Shown here in pieces: positions 8,652 to 18,656 of a stretch of 64,000 nt of DNA. This DNA comes from MGIIb-Q1 sp964342465 (GTDB lineage: Archaea; Thermoplasmatota; Poseidoniia; Poseidoniales; Thalassarchaeaceae), in NCBI GenBank assembly GCA_964342465.1, contig CAYFFQ010000001.1, positions 248,001 to 312,000 on the forward strand, read 5' to 3'. The number at the start of each line of letters is the position of its first letter. Position 1 is the first letter of the stretch. Made by a program: the position numbers and the translations under genes. The notes beneath the pieces are model-generated. The model ran no database searches. It saw nothing but the letters and a program-made list of their open reading frames with translations, and had not been told where the DNA came from.

Positions 8652-11600
8652 ATGAAGCGAAGAGGCAGTTGTGGATGTGTCGTCTACCTGATGATGGCGA
8701 TGATGCTCACCTCTTCCCTTCTGATGACTCTTGAACCTACAGCGACAGAAGAGGATAACCCACTCATCATCGAGGAGGGGGAGACCTTCCTCAATGATGC
8801 GCAGAAAGAGGCACTGGATAGAGCCGCTGGTAGAGTCAGTACGACCAACTGGGTACGCAACGCTGGCCCTGACACCGGCACCAGTAATGGCCCTGGCAAC
8901 TACAACGCAGTCCATTTTGAAGCGATGGAAATGGCCTTGAACGGGAATGATATAATCGTCGGCGGTACTCTGCGTGGTGATGTCAGATTCGACTCGCTGA
9001 CTCCACCTACTCAAGGAGGTCCACGTGCATTCGTCGGTTCTCTGACCAAGTATGGTGCGTGGAACTGGCTCTCCATGACCTCGGTCTCTCAGGGTTCTAC
9101 CGGAGGTGCGATTCTCGCTGACCTCACTGTGGATGGGGGCGGCAACATTTGGGTCGCAGGTACATTCTGGCAGGAGATAAGGTGGGGCAATGACATTGAG
9201 ATGTCGGATGGCAGCAGTATCGACGGATTCGTCGCCAAGATGTCACCTACCGGAACTTGGTTGTGGGGGCAACGACAGGGCGGTACATCCAACTTTGACA
9301 CCATGCATGGTGTTGCGGTGGATTCGAACGGTGACGGCTATGTGGTTGGCTCGTTCAAGGACCATACCTATTTCGACAACACCAGCCGCAACATCCAGAA
9401 GGGTGAGGATGGATTCATCGTCAAAATCAATGGCAGTAATGGGAATTATCTCTGGGACGAGATTGTCGGCGGCAACATCGCTGACAATATGACTGCGGTC
9501 ACGATGGGCCCTCAAGGCGGCATATTCGTGACCGGTTATTATCAGGGTGACATAGTCTTCGGACAGACGACCCTTCTCAACACAGGGGCTCCTTCTGCCT
9601 TCATCGCAGAGATTGACTCTTCAGGAACATGGCAATGGGCAAATGAGGCGAGATCGGTATATGGTGGGATTATCCCATACGATATTGAGGTTAACTCGGA
9701 CAGTATCTACATCGGTGGTGACGCAGTCGGTCTAATCGAGTTGGATGGGACGAGTTGGTGGGTCAATGGTACTGTGCAGAACGCCTTCGTGGCGCGGCTC
9801 AACAAGACCGGCACATGGGTATGGGGTCTGAATAGCAGTGGCCACACACAACACCTACAGGAATTGGCACTCAACCCACTCGGTGGAGTTGCAGCAGTTG
9901 GTTGGTACGATATGGAGCATCAGTTCATCGCCGAATCTTCTTTCGGCTCAACAAATCTGACCGGCGCTCCCTTCGCCGCCTTCTTCGCTGGTGTTTCTCC
10001 GGCTGGACACTGGATGTGGGCGGAGTCAGGGGGTGGCCCGAATTTTGATTCTGGTAATGCGGCACTGTTCACCAAAGTCGGCAATCTGGTGATGGCCGGC
10101 CGATTTTGTGTGGGTCACGATGGGGCTGGGTGTTCATTTTCGGTGGGGCCAGCCAACTACTCCTCTGATGCTTACCTCCATGGAAGCGGATTCGTCTGGT
10201 CACTGAACACCGACAGCGACCTTGACAATATCTCGGATGTGAATGACAACTGTCCATTGAATTTCAATCCGAGTCAGGATGACTTCGATTCTGACACCCT
10301 CGGCGATGCGTGTGATTCCGACATGGATGGTGACGGACACCCTGACATCAGCGACGACTGTATCGGTCCTGCAGTTAATTGGGATTCAACCGATTGGGCG
10401 ATTGACAGTGACCAAGATGGTTGCCGTGATTCCGACGAAGACAGTGATGACGATGCCGACGGAGTCGAGGATATTTACGACCTCTGTTCCAATTCCACGA
10501 CGCTGAAGAATTGGACTTCAAACGACGCCAACGACTACGATGACGATGGCTGTCACGACACCATTGAGGACGATGATGACGATGGCGATGGAGTTGCTGA
10601 TACTGAAGATGACTGTGCCTTCGCGCCATCCGAGAGAAATTGGACATCTTCACCGGCAACCGACCACGATTCGGATGGCTGCAGGGATGGGACTGACGAG
10701 GATGAAGACAGCGACAACGATGGAGTCTTGGATGTGGATGACATCTGTGCCACAGGAATCGTGGGTTGGTCAAGTGATGCGACGACAGACCATGATGGCG
10801 ACGGCTGCCGTGATAGTGATGAAGACCTCGACGATGATGGCGATGGAATCGTCGATAGTGAAGATGACTGCACTCCGATGGCGGCCAATTGGGATTCAAG
10901 TACCGACCAAGATTTGGATAAGGACGGCTGCCGAGACATCGACGAGGATGATGACGACGATGGTGATGGGTTGCCCGACGATGTCGATGGCTGCCCCCGC
11001 GGCAATGTCGGCTGGACTGCCAACGAGATAACCGACAACGATGGCGACGGTTGCCGAGACACAGGCGAAGACTTGGATGATGATGGCGACCTCATTCTCG
11101 ACATCGACGACGACTGCCCTTCCGGTGTGACCGGCTGGATTTCAGAGCCGTCAGTCGATGCAGACCGTGATGGTTGCAGAGACGCTGATGAAGATTGGGA
11201 TGATGATGGCGATGGACTGTGGGAATTCGATGCAGAGGGAAATGTGATTGACAATTGCCCAAACACACCTCTGGATGAGATTCAGTTCGTCAACAACTAC
11301 GGCTGTTCCCCGTCACAGGCTGATGATGACGGCGATGGCGTGCAGAACATAGATGATGAGTGTCCCGATGTCGCCGCCGCAGAAGGGTTGGACCGTGACG
11401 AAAATGGATGCACGGACGACATCGACCAAGATGGGGTGGCCGATGATGTGGATGCATTCCCGAACGACCCAGACCAGTCGGCTGATAGTGATGGCGATGG
11501 ATTCGGTGACAATGCGAATGTCAGTAGTGGCGACCCTTGCCCCAACACCCCCTCTGAATGGGTGGAGAGTGCCAAGACCACACTCGGTTGCGCATGGGAG

Positions 11601-12161
11601 GAGTTCGACGATGACGATGACGGCTACCTCAATGGGTTGGACAACTGTACTGACACACCCACTAATGAGGTCAATGATGTAGATTCCACCGGTTGTGCTG
11701 CCAGCGAGCGGGACAGCGACGGGGATGGCGTCATGGATTCCGATGACCAATGCCCGGACACGGCAGCGGGAGCGACGATGGTGAAGTCAGGTTGTTCCGA
11801 GGCACAACTCGCATACGAATCCGGTGGCGAAGGCGAAGGATTCGGAGCAGGAGTTATTCTTGCTATAGTGGCGTTGATTCTGATAGTAGCGGGCGGAGTT
11901 GCTGCCTTCTTCATCATGAACCGCGATGACTCCATAACAACCGACATGAGTGACCGCCCCACTGCCGATTCGGTTCTCGCCAGCCTCTCCGAAGGGACGG
12001 GCGACGAACCGATGCAACTGGAATCGGTGGCGGCAAGCGACGGTGGTGGCGGTGGTGGAATCTCCGTCGATGAAGAAGGGTGTGAGTGGTGGCAGGATGA
12101 ATCTGGAGTTTGGTGGTACCGCTCCATAGCCATGGAAGAATGGGCCGTTTGGAACGAGTGA
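8652..12161 (+). CDS. Giant surface protein: SBBP-type propeller, thrombospondin type 3 repeats, C-terminal anchor
   Basis: A 1,169-residue secreted protein. Residues about 5-30 form a signal or anchor helix (VVYLMMAMMLTSSLLMTL). Residues about 50-520 contain repeats of about 50 residues with the pattern GTWxW...GGTxxD...VAVDSNGDGYVVGSF, matching SBBP beta-propeller repeats. Residues about 525-1030 are Asp-rich thrombospondin type 3 modules (DSDGDGVxDxxDxCP, with cysteines), which bind calcium in known proteins. A membrane helix (VILAIVALILIVAGGVAAFFIM, about 1065-1085) precedes a cytosolic tail ending in an aromatic cluster with WWQDESGVWWYRS and EEWAVWNE. Many NWTS/NST sequons occur between calcium loops. 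It is followed by a paralog at 12335. Role unknown; adhesion or particle attachment is plausible but inferred. Confidence 0.8.
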   Translation: MKRRGSCGCVVYLMMAMMLTSSLLMTLEPTATEEDNPLIIEEGETFLNDAQKEALDRAAGRVSTTNWVRNAGPDTGTSNGPGNYNAVHFEAMEMALNGNDIIVGGTLRGDVRFDSLTPPTQGGPRAFVGSLTKYGAWNWLSMTSVSQGSTGGAILADLTVDGGGNIWVAGTFWQEIRWGNDIEMSDGSSIDGFVAKMSPTGTWLWGQRQGGTSNFDTMHGVAVDSNGDGYVVGSFKDHTYFDNTSRNIQKGEDGFIVKINGSNGNYLWDEIVGGNIADNMTAVTMGPQGGIFVTGYYQGDIVFGQTTLLNTGAPSAFIAEIDSSGTWQWANEARSVYGGIIPYDIEVNSDSIYIGGDAVGLIELDGTSWWVNGTVQNAFVARLNKTGTWVWGLNSSGHTQHLQELALNPLGGVAAVGWYDMEHQFIAESSFGSTNLTGAPFAAFFAGVSPAGHWMWAESGGGPNFDSGNAALFTKVGNLVMAGRFCVGHDGAGCSFSVGPANYSSDAYLHGSGFVWSLNTDSDLDNISDVNDNCPLNFNPSQDDFDSDTLGDACDSDMDGDGHPDISDDCIGPAVNWDSTDWAIDSDQDGCRDSDEDSDDDADGVEDIYDLCSNSTTLKNWTSNDANDYDDDGCHDTIEDDDDDGDGVADTEDDCAFAPSERNWTSSPATDHDSDGCRDGTDEDEDSDNDGVLDVDDICATGIVGWSSDATTDHDGDGCRDSDEDLDDDGDGIVDSEDDCTPMAANWDSSTDQDLDKDGCRDIDEDDDDDGDGLPDDVDGCPRGNVGWTANEITDNDGDGCRDTGEDLDDDGDLILDIDDDCPSGVTGWISEPSVDADRDGCRDADEDWDDDGDGLWEFDAEGNVIDNCPNTPLDEIQFVNNYGCSPSQADDDGDGVQNIDDECPDVAAAEGLDRDENGCTDDIDQDGVADDVDAFPNDPDQSADSDGDGFGDNANVSSGDPCPNTPSEWVESAKTTLGCAWEEFDDDDDGYLNGLDNCTDTPTNEVNDVDSTGCAASERDSDGDGVMDSDDQCPDTAAGATMVKSGCSEAQLAYESGGEGEGFGAGVILAIVALILIVAGGVAAFFIMNRDDSITTDMSDRPTADSVLASLSEGTGDEPMQLESVAASDGGGGGGISVDEEGCEWWQDESGVWWYRSIAMEEWAVWNE

Positions 12162-12275
12162 AGATCTTTCGTAAGGCTCCCCGTCTGCCCTATCGAGTGC
12201 TCCGACCCGAGCAGCGACGAAATCGTTCTCGATTGTCTGGTTTGGTGATGACTGGTTCTCACTCAACTGTGGTTC

Positions 12276-12292
12276 CGGGTCCATAGGACCCG
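12276..12292 (+). promoter_or_regulatory. Leader hairpin before ATG 12335
   Basis: Perfect 7-bp inverted repeat CGGGTCC, loop ATA, GGACCCG, 43 nt upstream of the second giant surface gene. Between it and the ATG lie two near-identical direct repeats (GGGAGCCTTCAAT and GGGAGGCCTTCAT), either of which could act as ribosome binding site. Confidence 0.35.
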
Positions 12293-12334
12293 AGAAGGGA
12301 GCCTTCAATAGGGAGGCCTTCATGTCCCCGAAAC

Positions 12335-15300
12335 ATGACAGCACAGTACAGTAGTGGCAGAGTCTTGAGCGTGGTAGTTATCCTGATGTTCCTGACCTCT
12401 TTTGGGGTTGGTCTTCTCAACAATGCTTACGATGCCGGTACGGAACTCGATGAGGAGTTGGTTTCCACACCGATGTTCGCCACCGGAAAGGCACCTGGTG
12501 ACTGGGCAAAATCTGCGGTCTCAAACAGTGGAGCCCAGAATGGCGGTGTGCCTACTGCAACCGCCTCTATGACTGATGCCAGTGGCGCGACATACACGAC
12601 AGGATTCCTTCTTGGCGACGTTGTCTTCGGTAGTTTACAAGTGACAAATGCAAACCAGTATGCGTATGTGTCAAAGATAGATTCATCGGGGAATTGGCAG
12701 ATGGTGAAACACGCTACCGATTTCGCCGGTGGCGGTTGGTCAGTTGGACTCGGCATGAATGTTGACCAAATGGGAAATATCTACCTTACCGGAGTCTATG
12801 GTGGCAATGTGTCGTTCGGTATGTATCAGTTGGTCAGCAACAGTGACAGCAATGGAGACTCTACTGCAGATATCTTCGCTGCGAAGATGGATTCTACGGG
12901 AAACTGGATGTGGGCTGCATCCGGCGGCAGTGCATTCGAGAACGAACAAGGCAGTGGCATCGCTGCTGACGGCGCCGGTGGTGCCTATGTCACAGGTACT
13001 TTCAACAACAGCGGTCAATTCGGACTGCAATCGGTTGGCTCCAATGGTGGTCAGGATATATTCGTCGGCCACATCGACGGGAATGGTACATGGACATGGG
13101 TCAAGAACGCAGGCGGGCCGAACAGCGACAGTGGTGAGTCGATTGCAGTCGACAGCAGTGGCGCTCTGAGGGTAATAGGCTCATTCACCGGAGGTGGCAC
13201 CACAGGTGCTTCCTTCGGCTCCCAGACCTACAATGCAGTCGGTACTTCAGACATCTTCGTCTCCAAGATGACGAACAGTGGCAGTTTCGTGTGGACCGAA
13301 ACCGCAGGAGCACCGGGAGAAGTGATGATTCCTTGGGCGTTTGACATCGACGGCGACATCGCCTACGCAGGTGGCCTATATGGCGGGACTGCGGCATTCG
13401 GCTCCCATTCCATAACCGCAACCTCAAGTTCCCAGAACGCCTACATCGCCAAGATAGACGGCAGTGGTACATGGCTATGGGCGAGCACCTCCAATGGGAG
13501 CGGGGTGCAGTATATCGGTGGACTTTCAGCATCTTCAGCAGGTATTGCCTTCTCTGGCGGATTCTCAAGTGGACAGACCTCCAGTTCTACATGGGGAGGA
13601 ACAACTCTCACAGGTACCTACTTTGAATTGGTTGCTGGTGTAATTGACGCTTCAGGGAATTGGCTGTGGGCAGCCAACGGTGGCAGTGGTGGTGACGACG
13701 GATACTACCAGTACGGAACAGGCGGAGTGGGATGGACACCCTCTGGAGATGTAGTTGCTGTAGGTCACATCTGTCAAGGATTGAGTAGTGCTTGCACCGC
13801 TACATTCGGAAGTAACAGTGTCGCAGTGACACCTGGTGCATACTCAACCTTTTATGGTCTCCCGCCTGGATTCGTCGTCTGGAAGCAGGCATCTGATGCC
13901 GATGGTGATGGAGTCTCCGATTCACAGGACAACTGTCCCTTTGACGCCAATCCCGGACAAGAGGACATGGATTCCGATTCCATCGGCAATGTCTGTGATT
14001 CGGATGCTGACAATGACGGTTTGGCCAATGATGTGGACGACTGCGATGGCCCAGCGGTCAATTGGAACGCTTCCTATTGGCCCGATGATATCGACATGGA
14101 TGGTTGCCGAGACATCGACGAGGACGATGATGATGACCAAGATGGCGCACTGGATGACGTTGACCCATGCACTGGGGAGAATTTCAAACTCAATTGGACT
14201 TCCAATGTAGTGAACGACAATGATGGGGACGGTTGCCACGACAGCGAAGAGGATGACGACGATGACAACGATGGTATCGATGATACTTCCGGTGACACCT
14301 GCCCGAGAGATTACTCCAATTGGGGGATTTCTGACGGAAACGGTAGTTGGTCGCACAACCAATCGCTCGACTATGACGAAGACGGCTGTCACGATGATGT
14401 CGAAGATGCCGATGACGATAATGATGGCATAGAGGACTTTGATGGGCAAGGTACGCCGATAGACCGTTGCCAAAAGGGTAAGTTGGGTTGGACCAGCGAT
14501 TCATCCTTGGACCACGATGAGGATGGATGCCGTGATTCCGATGAGGATTGGGATGATGACAACGATGGAGTCGATGATGTCGATTCAGCCATGCAGATTC
14601 TCGACCTCTGCAGCCCGGGTGCGACCGGTTGGAACTCTGACCCTACCACCGACAGAGATGGTGACGGGTGTCGAGACCTCGACGAAGATGACGATGATGA
14701 CGGCGACGGGATAGTTGATACCTCAGACGGCTGTTTCGTTCAGGCTGGCTGGACCTCAAACGCTCTGACAGACCACGATGGTGACGGCTGCCGCGACATC
14801 GATGAGGATGATAATGATGACAACGACCCAATCTTTGACGCTTCCGATGCGTGCGCCACCGGTGATGTTGGATGGGCTGAGACCGACTGGGATGGCGACG
14901 GCTGCCGAGACGAGACTGAGGATGCGGATGATGACAATGACGGCATCTGTGATGACGCATCAGCTGTCGCCGGCATCTGCTCACAGGGGCCAGATGTCTG
15001 CCCTGAGACACCGAATGGTGAGCCTATCAACGGCGACGGCTGTGGCACATTCACACAAGTGGACTCCGATGGAGACGGCATCTTTGATGGAATGGACCTC
15101 TGTGATGAAGTCCCGGCCGCAGAAGGATTCGATGACGACCTCGACGGTTGCACTGATGACACCGATGGAGATACGGTGACTGACGACATAGACCCCTTCC
15201 CAGAGGATGCGTCACAATGGTCAGACCGTGACGGTGATGGCCGAGGGGATAACCCCAGCCAGTTGAACTCCGACGATTGCCCAGATACTCCGGCTCAGTG

Positions 15301-15922
15301 GGTGTGGAACGTCTCCAACGGAACCCTCGGGTGTGCGTGGGAGGAAATCGACGATGACGGAGATGGAATCGTCAATGGATTTGACAACTGCCCGGCGAGT
15401 GAAGCGGGCAGAGCGGTCGATGAGAATGGATGTTCAGAATGGCAACTAGATGATGATTCGGATGGAGTCTTCAATGCAGAGGACAATTGCGACGAGACCG
15501 GAGATTCTGACACACTCATCGATAAAATCGGCTGTTCACACGAACAGAGATTGGCGGCAGGTGATGTCAATGCGATGTTGAAGGAGTATGGGTTGATTCT
15601 CGGAATCGTCGGTGCAGCACTCATCCTCTCTATCGTGGTGATGATGGTCATGCTCTCTCGGCGCAAGAAGGGCGGCGGCTCACTCGATGCGTGGGATGCC
15701 GACTCCGCTCAAATCGCGGCTGGGGGGTATGTGGCCGGTCAGCCGGCGGCTCCTGCCCATTCACCATTGTCCATCGCCGCCGGCCCCGTCCAAGTCGCTT
15801 CTTACAACGAACTTCCGGCCAACGGCAATTATGTGACTGATGCGGCCGGTGGGACGTGGTACAACGCCCCCGATGGAAGTCAGTGGGCGATGCAGGGCGA
15901 TGGCTCATTCATCAAGAACTGA
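12335..15922 (+). CDS. Giant surface protein, paralog of the upstream gene
   Basis: A 1,195-residue protein with the same plan as the gene at 8652: N-terminal hydrophobic helix (VLSVVVILMFLTSFGVGLL), SBBP-like propeller repeats to about residue 510 (DSSGNWQMVKHATDFAGGG, DGNGTWTWVKNAGGPNSD), then Asp-rich thrombospondin type 3 modules (DGDGCRDxDEDDDD repeated) to about 1070, a membrane helix (YGLILGIVGAALILSIVVMMVML) and a basic RRKK stop-transfer sequence. The cytosolic tail differs from its neighbour: it is Ala/Pro-rich and ends in GGTWYNAPDGSQWAMQGDG, again aromatic. The gap of 173 nt holds a hairpin. The two genes are a tandem duplication that has diverged widely. The domain calls are by repeat pattern; ligand and function are unknown. 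Confidence 0.8.
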   Translation: MTAQYSSGRVLSVVVILMFLTSFGVGLLNNAYDAGTELDEELVSTPMFATGKAPGDWAKSAVSNSGAQNGGVPTATASMTDASGATYTTGFLLGDVVFGSLQVTNANQYAYVSKIDSSGNWQMVKHATDFAGGGWSVGLGMNVDQMGNIYLTGVYGGNVSFGMYQLVSNSDSNGDSTADIFAAKMDSTGNWMWAASGGSAFENEQGSGIAADGAGGAYVTGTFNNSGQFGLQSVGSNGGQDIFVGHIDGNGTWTWVKNAGGPNSDSGESIAVDSSGALRVIGSFTGGGTTGASFGSQTYNAVGTSDIFVSKMTNSGSFVWTETAGAPGEVMIPWAFDIDGDIAYAGGLYGGTAAFGSHSITATSSSQNAYIAKIDGSGTWLWASTSNGSGVQYIGGLSASSAGIAFSGGFSSGQTSSSTWGGTTLTGTYFELVAGVIDASGNWLWAANGGSGGDDGYYQYGTGGVGWTPSGDVVAVGHICQGLSSACTATFGSNSVAVTPGAYSTFYGLPPGFVVWKQASDADGDGVSDSQDNCPFDANPGQEDMDSDSIGNVCDSDADNDGLANDVDDCDGPAVNWNASYWPDDIDMDGCRDIDEDDDDDQDGALDDVDPCTGENFKLNWTSNVVNDNDGDGCHDSEEDDDDDNDGIDDTSGDTCPRDYSNWGISDGNGSWSHNQSLDYDEDGCHDDVEDADDDNDGIEDFDGQGTPIDRCQKGKLGWTSDSSLDHDEDGCRDSDEDWDDDNDGVDDVDSAMQILDLCSPGATGWNSDPTTDRDGDGCRDLDEDDDDDGDGIVDTSDGCFVQAGWTSNALTDHDGDGCRDIDEDDNDDNDPIFDASDACATGDVGWAETDWDGDGCRDETEDADDDNDGICDDASAVAGICSQGPDVCPETPNGEPINGDGCGTFTQVDSDGDGIFDGMDLCDEVPAAEGFDDDLDGCTDDTDGDTVTDDIDPFPEDASQWSDRDGDGRGDNPSQLNSDDCPDTPAQWVWNVSNGTLGCAWEEIDDDGDGIVNGFDNCPASEAGRAVDENGCSEWQLDDDSDGVFNAEDNCDETGDSDTLIDKIGCSHEQRLAAGDVNAMLKEYGLILGIVGAALILSIVVMMVMLSRRKKGGGSLDAWDADSAQIAAGGYVAGQPAAPAHSPLSIAAGPVQVASYNELPANGNYVTDAAGGTWYNAPDGSQWAMQGDGSFIKN

Positions 15923-15964
15923 TGCGGCGTGCAAGGCGACAGACAGACCACACAAGGTGGTACA

Positions 15965-16002
15965 GAGCGAATTTGACGAGTCCGCCTTTGGGCAATTCGC
16001 TC
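15965..16002. terminator. Inverted repeat between convergent genes
   Basis: GAGCGAATT at 15965-15973 is exactly mirrored by AATTCGCTC at 15994-16002, with a 20-nt loop that itself contains GCC and GGC arms. It lies between the stop of the plus-strand surface gene (15922) and the stop of the minus-strand epimerase gene (16038). A role as bidirectional terminator is inferred from position; there is no long T-run. Confidence 0.35.
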
Positions 16003-16037
16003 CTCGCACTATCTGAGTATGGGCTGGGGCGAGTGAT

Positions 16038-16871
16038 TCAGGATAGTGCCTCTTGCAGCATCTCTTCGATGGTGACCTCAGGATGAATCTCGATTCGCTG
16101 CGACATCTCCCAGCCGTCCACGATACCCCACACCTCCGCCCCCGGCCGACTGTTGTATTGGGGCGATGCACCCGTGGCGCTGGAAATTGCCTCTGCGAGT
16201 TCATTCATCCTTACTCCCTGTCCTCTCCCCACTGCAATCGCTTCGCGGGTTGGTGGAGGGTTTTCAAGTAGGTATTCGATGATGCGGGCGAGGTCGGTCA
16301 CATGAATCATGTCCTTGACCTCATTTCCCGTGCCAGGTACATTGAAGAATCCGAATTGCGCCTCTCTGCACATGTGGTGGATCACACCGTGTCCATCTCC
16401 TCCGTTCGGGTTCACACCCTGAACATTGGCGGTTCTGAGGATGGTTACTGGATGTGTGTCCATAGCGTGTTCCAGCGCCCCCTCCTCCACCCAGAGTTGT
16501 CCCTCCGCAGCGACATCGCGTGGTGCCAACGGTGAATCCGAACTGTAGTATTCATCATCCCTTCGCGGGTTTGGGTGCACCCTCAGGGAACCCACCAATA
16601 AAAGGTGGATGCCTTGATGCGACTGAACTGCCTTGAGGATGGTTCTCGCACTCTCTCTCATCAGTCGGAGAACTTCAAAATCCGACCTCTGCAAATCCTG
16701 GTCTGGTGAATGACCGTTGAGGTGAATGATGGCTTCACATGAGGCGAGGATGGCGGGGAGCATATCCTCATTCTCAATTATCTCCTGTGTGAGCAATTGA
16801 CAGTCATCGCCGAGTTGCTGCTTGAGATAGTGGGCGATGAAACCCTCATCCCCGCTAATGCCGACGCGCAT
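16038..16871 (-). CDS. NAD(P)-binding epimerase/dehydratase-like SDR without YxxxK
   Basis: A 277-residue extended short-chain dehydrogenase/reductase-like protein. The start at 16871 gives MRVGISGDEGFIAHYLKQQL, with the GxxGxxG-type dinucleotide loop; a GGGAGTGA ribosome binding site precedes it, so a longer form from 16907 is unlikely. EAIIHLNG and TILRTANVQG fit the epimerase/dehydratase fold, and VKDMIHVTDLARIIEYLL is the usual sugar-binding C-terminal motif. The expected catalytic YxxxK after the fourth helix is absent; the equivalent stretch reads SPLAPRDVAAEGQLWVEEG. It may therefore bind a nucleotide sugar or act as a reductase-like partner (compare Cap5F/WbjC-type enzymes) rather than a standard epimerase. 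It is divergent from the UDP-sugar dehydrogenase, which supports a glycan role. Confidence 0.65.
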   Translation of the reverse strand: MRVGISGDEGFIAHYLKQQLGDDCQLLTQEIIENEDMLPAILASCEAIIHLNGHSPDQDLQRSDFEVLRLMRESARTILKAVQSHQGIHLLLVGSLRVHPNPRRDDEYYSSDSPLAPRDVAAEGQLWVEEGALEHAMDTHPVTILRTANVQGVNPNGGDGHGVIHHMCREAQFGFFNVPGTGNEVKDMIHVTDLARIIEYLLENPPPTREAIAVGRGQGVRMNELAEAISSATGASPQYNSRPGAEVWGIVDGWEMSQRIEIHPEVTIEEMLQEALS

Positions 16872-17092
16872 TTCACTCCCTCTGTTTCTCCCTTTGGCCG
16901 CTCTCAAATATGACTGTAACGGTTACCACCTTCCCTGGTGGGAGGACAATTCCTCAGCGATTGTGGCCACTTTCAAGAGGTGAATGAAATCGAAATTCCC
17001 ATTTTGTCTCCCAAAATACGCAACGAACACAACCGCGGCGCTGGAATCGCCATGAGCAGGGTTCAAGTGCTACATTCCAGCCGAGAGTATTG

Positions 17093-18445
17093 ATGGGTTG
17101 GGATGAGTTCTTCGCTGGCCGCTTGGCTGACCGCGATTTGACGATTGGTGTCATCGGCCTCGGATATGTCGGACTTCCTACCGCCCTCGGGTTTCTCGAA
17201 GCTGGTTTCCGAGTTCGGGGTGTTGATGTCACTGAGCGAGTGATCACTGCATTACGTGAAGGAAGAAATCCCGGTGACGATGCGCAGCACGATGACATCA
17301 TACCGAGCCGTGAGAGCGAAAGGTGGCGTGTGACGCTTGACGCGGCCGAGGTGGTTCCCGACTGCGATGTCATCCTCGTCACCGTCCCAACTCCAGTCAC
17401 CGACGAGCGTCTTCCCGACCTGAAATTTGTCAGAATGGCTGGCAAATCCGTCTTTGATTCGGTCGAAAAGGCATCTGGGACGGTTGTTGTCTTGGAATCT
17501 ACCGTCTATCCCGGAGTCACCAGAGAGGTCTGGTATCCTCTGCTGGCCGAGGCGGGACTCGTGGAAGGTGAGGATGTTCACCTCGCCTACTGCCCGGAGA
17601 GATTCGTGCCGGGGGATGAAGACCACGGCGTGCGTCAGGTGGCGAGGGTGGTCGGTGCTCCAAACAGTAAGGTGGGGGAAGGCCTGCGTGACCTCTACGA
17701 TACACTGACCACGGGTGGAGTCACCTATGTCGGTGCTCTCGAAGTGGCAGAAGCGGCGAAAGTTGTGGAAAATGTCCAACGTGACCTCAATATCGCTTTG
17801 GTCAATGAGTTGGCTAGAATCTTTCCAGTACTCGGAATCGATGTTGAAGAGGTGCTCGATGCTGCGGCGACGAAGTGGAACTTTCACCGTTATCGGCCCG
17901 GCGTAGGCGTCGGTGGACATTGTATTCCCGTCGACCCATATTACCTGATTGAGAAGGCGAAGGCCGCGGGTGCTCCGGTTGATTTGATCACCTCCGCCCG
18001 CGCCGTCAACCGCGCCATGCCGGAGAATGTTGCTTCCGATGTCGCCACAATTCTGAGGAACAACGGTATCCCCGTTCTGAATTCAAAGGTGTTGCTGCTC
18101 GGCTGGTCATACAAACCGGGAATCGGTGACCCACGCGAAACACCTGCCGAACCACTCGCTGTTTCTCTCTCTGAGATGGGTGCCGATGTGGAAGTCTTCG
18201 ACCCATTGGTGGATGATGCGCACTTCCCTGAGGGGCTGGCGAGACTCGTTCGCAGTGAAGAGGGGATTTCTGCCTTTGATGTGGCCATCATGGTGACTGC
18301 CCACGATGAGGTCATCGGCATGGATTGGCAGAGGCTGGGCCGACTGGCCGACAACCGCCTCGTCTATGACGGCCGAAGAGTTCTCGACAAAGAGGCGCTG
18401 GAAGATTCTGGTTGGCGCGTCTACAGGTTGGGCGCCCCTCTCTGA
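17093..18445 (+). CDS. UDP-sugar 6-dehydrogenase (UDP-GlcNAc/ManNAc type)
   Basis: A 450-residue NAD-dependent nucleotide-sugar dehydrogenase that oxidises C6 of a UDP-hexose to the uronic acid. The Rossmann motif IGVIGLGYVGLPTA is near residue 18, ESTVYPGVT and YCPERFVPGD are family signatures, and the catalytic Cys277 is in GVGVGGHCIPVDPYY. LGWSYKPGIGDPRETPA marks the C-terminal UDP-binding domain. The PERFVPGD and GGHCIPVDPYY forms fit the UDP-GlcNAc/UDP-ManNAc group (WecC/VipA/TviB) more than UDP-glucose dehydrogenase, but the substrate cannot be fixed from sequence. The ATG at 17093 follows GAGAG. The likely role is to make uronic acid sugars for the N-glycan added by AglB. Confidence 0.8.
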   Translation: MGWDEFFAGRLADRDLTIGVIGLGYVGLPTALGFLEAGFRVRGVDVTERVITALREGRNPGDDAQHDDIIPSRESERWRVTLDAAEVVPDCDVILVTVPTPVTDERLPDLKFVRMAGKSVFDSVEKASGTVVVLESTVYPGVTREVWYPLLAEAGLVEGEDVHLAYCPERFVPGDEDHGVRQVARVVGAPNSKVGEGLRDLYDTLTTGGVTYVGALEVAEAAKVVENVQRDLNIALVNELARIFPVLGIDVEEVLDAAATKWNFHRYRPGVGVGGHCIPVDPYYLIEKAKAAGAPVDLITSARAVNRAMPENVASDVATILRNNGIPVLNSKVLLLGWSYKPGIGDPRETPAEPLAVSLSEMGADVEVFDPLVDDAHFPEGLARLVRSEEGISAFDVAIMVTAHDEVIGMDWQRLGRLADNRLVYDGRRVLDKEALEDSGWRVYRLGAPL

Positions 18446-18656
18446 ACAGGTCGGCCACCCTCTGTGAACGGGTCCGGCCGCCTCACCTCATCAGGTTGGT
18501 AAATCGGGCTGAGTATAAGATGAACAACGCCAAATCGGGTTGATAACGAAGGCAATAACACATTAATTCACATCTGCATGATGATTTCCCGTCTAAGCCG
18601 TCGGTGGTGAAGGTTCATGTTCTGATTGAGTTCAGGCAGGCGCAGGTGAGTAGTGA

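Noticed and set aside
10375..11266. Ser- and His-rich antisense frames opposite the Asp-rich repeats (also 13922-15189)
   Set aside because: They are mirror images of GAT/GAC Asp codons, which read as ATC/GTC or TCA/TCG on the other strand. The low complexity and lack of signals show they are shadows.
18446..18656. Glycine riboswitch before gcvPA
   Set aside because: No tandem aptamer-like stems are seen; only a TATA-like box and a weak 20-nt direct repeat.
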